From: Xanthomonas sp. 10-10 | GTDB taxonomy: Bacteria; Pseudomonadota; Gammaproteobacteria; Xanthomonadales; Xanthomonadaceae | Direction of reading: 5' to 3' | NCBI RefSeq assembly: GCF_040182365.1 | Contig: NZ_CP144460.1 | Coordinates: forward strand, 3,596,001 to 3,660,000 | DNA: 64,000 nucleotides | Shown here: positions 60,641 to 64,000 of the stretch, piece by piece | How the letters are laid out: the number at the start of each line of letters is the position of its first letter | How positions within the stretch are numbered: position 1 is the stretch's first letter | Program-made: the position numbers and the translations under genes | The notes under the pieces: model-generated | What the model was told of the DNA's origin: nothing | The model's database searches: none | The model's input: the letters and a program-made list of their open reading frames with translations, nothing else

Positions 60641-61849
60641 TTACGCCGGCCAACGCTGTGCCAACGCCTGCGCCAACTGCGCAGGATCGCCGGTCAAAAT
60701 GCCTTGTCGGGCCAGGCGCGCCGCAGCGGCCGGGTCGTAGCAGCCGTCGGCGGACTGACCGGCCAACCAAGCACCCTGCTCGGCCAGTGCCAGCGATGCC
60801 TCCACCAGCGCCTCGTTGGCGCCGCTGAGCATCAGCACCGCACTGTCGGTGGCCGGCAGCGCGGCGATCAGCGCCGCAGGATCGCTGTGCGCCACGAACG
60901 CCAGCGCACCTGCGTGCTGCCGTACGCCAAGTTCGTCGGACAACACATAGGCCTTGCCCGGCACGACCACCTGCCCCGGCTCGCCCAGTTCGACCGGCAA
61001 CGCGGACACGCGCCCCATCTGTCGCACCAGGTTGCCGTACTGGCCACCATCGAGGGTCATCCGCACCAGCACCGCACGCGGGAAATTCGGCGGTAGCGCA
61101 GCCAGCAGGCGGCGGATCGCATCCGGACCACCGATGCCGGCCATCACCAGCACTGCGCCGGTCACTTCGCCGCTGTGTTCCAGATCCACCAGCGACAGGC
61201 CGCCGGTCGACAGCGCAGCCACATCCACTTCGGTGCGCGGGCGCACCACCACGGCAACCTCGTCGACCAGGCCCCAGGTGCTGGAATCGCCCAGCGTCGG
61301 GCCCGGCCTGTCGGCACCAGGTGAGGTCTGCGCGTGATCGACGGCACGCGTGAACATCGCATCGCCCGGCATGCTTTCGAAGGCATGCGCGGCCGCTTCC
61401 AGATGTTGGTCCAGTTGCAGATCCGAATGCTGTCGCGGTGCGAGCGTCAGGCCCGGCTCGGGTTGCAGCGAGGGCTCGCTTTCGGTGCCCGGCGGCAACA
61501 CATCGGCATGGCCGTGCAGCTTGGCGGCCAGATGGCGCACCCAACGCTGTGCTTCCCAACCCTCGCGACGTACCGTGAGTTCGGCCTCGTCGAAGATCAC
61601 CGTCACGCCGGGCATGTTGAAGGCCGGCTCCAACGCTTCCAGCGCATCTTCGATCGCCGGCTCCAGCGCGACCAGCACCGCGACCGGCTCGGCGTCGCGC
61701 AGCATCTGCACGTCGACCGCCGACGGTTCGTCTTCCAGCACGACCTGCGCACCGGCCAGGCCGAGCGCTTCGCGCAGGCGCTCGCGCGCCTGGCCCGGCC
61801 GACCCAGCAGGGCGACCGGAGTTCCCATTGCGCCATTAGTCTCGGACAC
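60641..61849 (-). CDS. chpB: CheB-like protein of the Chp system (ChpB-like), catalytic motif residues absent
   Basis: About 402 residues. An N-terminal receiver-like region (VALLGRPGQARERLREALGL, then AQVVLEDEPSAVDVQ) precedes a linker. The C-terminal half resembles the CheB methylesterase domain: AVLVMAGIGGPDAIRRLLAA, then LPPNFPRAVLVRM and ALPVELGEPGQVVVPGKAYV. The usual GASTGGP motif reads AGIGGP without serine, and the QHMP histidine is replaced by VRMT, so methylesterase activity is unlikely. GTG 61849 was chosen for its GGGGA and overlaps chpA by 14 bases; ATG 61828 and ATG 61870 are alternatives. It lies between chpA and chpC, where active ChpB is normally encoded. Confidence 0.8.
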   Translation of the reverse strand: MSETNGAMGTPVALLGRPGQARERLREALGLAGAQVVLEDEPSAVDVQMLRDAEPVAVLVALEPAIEDALEALEPAFNMPGVTVIFDEAELTVRREGWEAQRWVRHLAAKLHGHADVLPPGTESEPSLQPEPGLTLAPRQHSDLQLDQHLEAAAHAFESMPGDAMFTRAVDHAQTSPGADRPGPTLGDSSTWGLVDEVAVVVRPRTEVDVAALSTGGLSLVDLEHSGEVTGAVLVMAGIGGPDAIRRLLAALPPNFPRAVLVRMTLDGGQYGNLVRQMGRVSALPVELGEPGQVVVPGKAYVLSDELGVRQHAGALAFVAHSDPAALIAALPATDSAVLMLSGANEALVEASLALAEQGAWLAGQSADGCYDPAAAARLARQGILTGDPAQLAQALAQRWPA

Positions 61850-64000
61850 GGGCGATCCCCAGCAGGTCATACACGTTTCGCATCAGATCCAACTCTTGGT
61901 AAGGCTTGCCCAGGTAGCGCTGCACGCCGATCTCGAAGGCGCGCTGGCGATGCTTCTCGCCGCTGCGCGAGGTAATCATCACGATCGGCACCGACTTGAA
62001 GCGCGGGTCGGCGCGCATCGCAGTGGCCAGCTCGTAGCCGTCCATGCGCGGCATTTCGATATCCAGCAGCATCAGGTCCGGCACGCGCTCTTCGAGCAGC
62101 TCCAGTGCCTCCACGCCGTCGCGGGCGGTGGTGACATCCAGGTTGTGGCGTTCCAGCACGCGGCTGGTGACCTTGCGCATGGTCAGCGAGTCGTCGACCA
62201 CCATCACCAACGGCACCTGACGCTGCGCTTCGGCCGGGGTTTCCAGGGTCGGACGCGCCGGCTGGCTGAGGTAACGCCGCACCAGCGGGGCCACGTCCAG
62301 GATCACCACCACGCGGCCATCGCCGGTGATGGTGGCGCCGTAGATGCCCGGCACCGAGGCGATCTGCAGGCCCACCGGCTTGACCACGATTTCGCGGTTG
62401 CCCAGCACCTGATCGATCGCCACTGCAGCGCGCAGATCGCCCGCACGCACCAGCAGCAACGGCACCTGCGCCTGACCATCGGCGCGCGCAACTGGCTGGC
62501 CGACCAGCGAGCCCAGGTCGTGCAGCACGTACTCTTCGCCGGCGTAGTGATAACCGCCCTCGCCCGATTCGTAGCGGGTGCGCGAGATGCGGCCGATACC
62601 GCTGACCGAACCCACCGGCACCGCGAAGGTGGTGTCGCCGATACGCACGAACACCGCCTGGGTGACCGCCAGCGTCTGCGGCAGGCGCAAGGTGAAGGTC
62701 ACGCCCTGGCCACGCACCGAGTGGATGTCCACCGAGCCGCCGAGCTGACGCACTTCGTTGCGCACCACGTCCATGCCCACGCCACGGCCGGCCAGCTGGC
62801 TGACCTGCTCGGAGGTGCTGAAACCGGAGGCAAAGATCAGCCCATCCAGCTCGGCCTCGCTGAGCTCCTGGCCGGGCTCGATCAGGCCGCGCTGCTCGCC
62901 GCGGCGACGGATCGCCTCGCGGTCCAGCCCGGCGCCGTCGTCGGCCACTTCAAGCACGATTTCCGAGCCTTCGCGGCGCAGACGGATGGCGATGCTGCCC
63001 TCTTCCGGCTTGCCGGCGTCGCGGCGTTGCTCCGGCGTTTCCAGGCCATGTGCGACCGAGTTGCGCAGCATGTGTTCCAACGGCGCGACCATGCGGTCGA
63101 GCACGTTGCGATCCAGTTCGCCCTGGGTGCCTTCCAGCACCAAGTGCACCTGCTTGCCGGTATCGCTGGCTGCCTGGCGTACCACACGGCGCAGGCGCGG
63201 CACCAGACCGTCGAACGGCACCATGCGCGCGCGCATCAGGCCGTCCTGCAGTTCGGAGCTGACGCGCGACTGCTGTTGCAGCAAGCCGTCGTACTGCCGC
63301 GACAGATCTTCCAGCACGCCCTGCAAGCCGCCCAAGTCGGCCGCCGATTCGTTCAGCGCGCGGCTGAGCTGCTGCAGGGTGGAGAAGCGGTCCAGCTCCA
63401 GCGGATCGAAGGTGCGATCGCCCTGGTCCTGTTCGCGCTGATAACGCGCCACGATCTGCGCTTCGGTTTCCAGATCCAGACGACGGAGCTGGTCGCGCAG
63501 ACGGGCGTTGGTGCGATCCAGTTCGCCCATGGCGCCGCGGAAGGCGCCCATCTGCTGTTCCAGACGCGAACGGTAGATCGCCACTTCGCCGGCGTGATTG
63601 ACCAGGCGGTCGAGCAGGTCGGCACGCACGCGCACCTGTTCCTGCTGCGCGCGCGGCATCAGTTCTTCTTCGACCTGGCCGTCGACCGGCACCGGCGCCG
63701 ACAGCGGCGCAGGCTCCACCGATGCCTTGGCGATCGCGCGCACATCGGCGTCGCTGGGCGGGGCGGCATTGCGGCCACGGGTGCGGGTTTCGAAGGCTTC
63801 CACCAGGTCGGTCGGCATCGACACGGCGCGGTGCATGCCGGTACGGGTCAACAACTGATGCAGGCGGTCGAAGCCGCGTTCGAACAGGCGCACGTCATCG
63901 CGATCGATGTCGGTCCGGTTGGCCGCCACTGCTTCGAGCAGCGATTCGATCGCATGACCGAGGTCGCCGATGGCGTTGATGCCGGCCATGCGCGCGCCGC
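61836..64000 (-). CDS. chpA: Chemotaxis-type hybrid histidine kinase ChpA/PilL, N-terminal part outside window
   Basis: Over 720 C-terminal residues of a large CheA-like hybrid kinase; the frame is open to the right edge. Visible order: end of an HPt-like region, a dimerisation/coiled segment (RVRADLLDRLVNHAGEVAIY), and a HATPase with N-box MLRNSVAHGLETPEQRRDAG plus G-boxes (LEVADDGAGLDREAI, GRGVGMDVVRNEV). Next come a CheW-like domain (VFVRIGDTTFAVPVGSVSGI) and a C-terminal receiver (VMVVDDSLTMRKVTSRVLER, LMLLDIEMPRMDGYELA, Lys in YLGKPYQE). This is ChpA/PilL of the type IV pilus chemosensory system. The stop lies within the start region of chpB. Confidence 0.93.
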   Translation of the reverse strand, partial: GARMAGINAIGDLGHAIESLLEAVAANRTDIDRDDVRLFERGFDRLHQLLTRTGMHRAVSMPTDLVEAFETRTRGRNAAPPSDADVRAIAKASVEPAPLSAPVPVDGQVEEELMPRAQQEQVRVRADLLDRLVNHAGEVAIYRSRLEQQMGAFRGAMGELDRTNARLRDQLRRLDLETEAQIVARYQREQDQGDRTFDPLELDRFSTLQQLSRALNESAADLGGLQGVLEDLSRQYDGLLQQQSRVSSELQDGLMRARMVPFDGLVPRLRRVVRQAASDTGKQVHLVLEGTQGELDRNVLDRMVAPLEHMLRNSVAHGLETPEQRRDAGKPEEGSIAIRLRREGSEIVLEVADDGAGLDREAIRRRGEQRGLIEPGQELSEAELDGLIFASGFSTSEQVSQLAGRGVGMDVVRNEVRQLGGSVDIHSVRGQGVTFTLRLPQTLAVTQAVFVRIGDTTFAVPVGSVSGIGRISRTRYESGEGGYHYAGEEYVLHDLGSLVGQPVARADGQAQVPLLLVRAGDLRAAVAIDQVLGNREIVVKPVGLQIASVPGIYGATITGDGRVVVILDVAPLVRRYLSQPARPTLETPAEAQRQVPLVMVVDDSLTMRKVTSRVLERHNLDVTTARDGVEALELLEERVPDLMLLDIEMPRMDGYELATAMRADPRFKSVPIVMITSRSGEKHRQRAFEIGVQRYLGKPYQELDLMRNVYDLLGIARVRD

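Overview
The window is high-GC proteobacterial DNA that reads as a Xanthomonas chromosome. The signs are TIGR01782-type TonB-dependent receptors, a Chp/Pil chemosensory locus, a FadE of the gammaproteobacterial type, GTAG-footed REP-like palindromes, and a glycosidase run that follows the gene order of the N-glycan (nix) cluster of X. campestris pv. campestris. No tRNA, rRNA, CRISPR array, transposase or phage gene was seen. Both edges cut genes: fadE on the left and chpA on the right.

Layout. 1-6.1 kb: end of fadE, a DUF1304 membrane protein, an MFS-type transporter and a beta-lactamase-fold serine hydrolase. 6.1-10 kb: a lysine-rich histone H1-like gene with a long leader, then gcvH and gcvT. 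10.1-16.6 kb: housekeeping genes, namely an NfeD/SPFH pair, ynfA-mazG, cysQ-nudE, and a divergent bioA-rsmE pair. 16.9-18.0 kb: glucokinase, divergent from the glycan locus, with LacI/NagR-like operator palindromes in front of both.

18.6-48.5 kb is a glycan utilisation locus. It holds a TonB-dependent receptor, GH29, GH18, GH20, GH2 and GH3 (nixE-nixI-like), then an embedded five-gene, tightly overlapping cassette (second TonB receptor, GH35, APC permease, PfkB kinase, GH4), then GH125, GH92 and GH35 (nixJ-nixL-like). Sec, lipoprotein and Tat signals place the nix hydrolases in the envelope. Together they could strip a plant N-glycopeptide: galactose, fucose, GlcNAc, alpha-mannoses, xylose, beta-mannose, and finally the chitobiose core. 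A Tat-exported glycosylasparaginase further on (52.3-53.4 kb, coupled to a CutC-family gene) would cut the last GlcNAc-Asn bond. The embedded cassette is the least explained part. It looks like a PTS-independent import, phosphorylation and GH4 cleavage route whose APC+PfkB pairing recalls fructoselysine (Frl) metabolism.

48.5-53.4 kb also carries a 67-residue orphan gene, a solitary R-body (RebB) subunit and a sialidase-fold lipoprotein. 54.1-58.6 kb is a translationally coupled trio: VWA lipoprotein, ECF sigma factor, and a long single-span protein with 40-residue tandem repeats (probable anti-sigma). A seven-base tandem array and a GNAT gene follow. 60.1-64 kb is the ChpC-ChpB-ChpA end of a type IV pilus chemosensory operon, in which the CheB-like protein lacks the usual catalytic motif residues.
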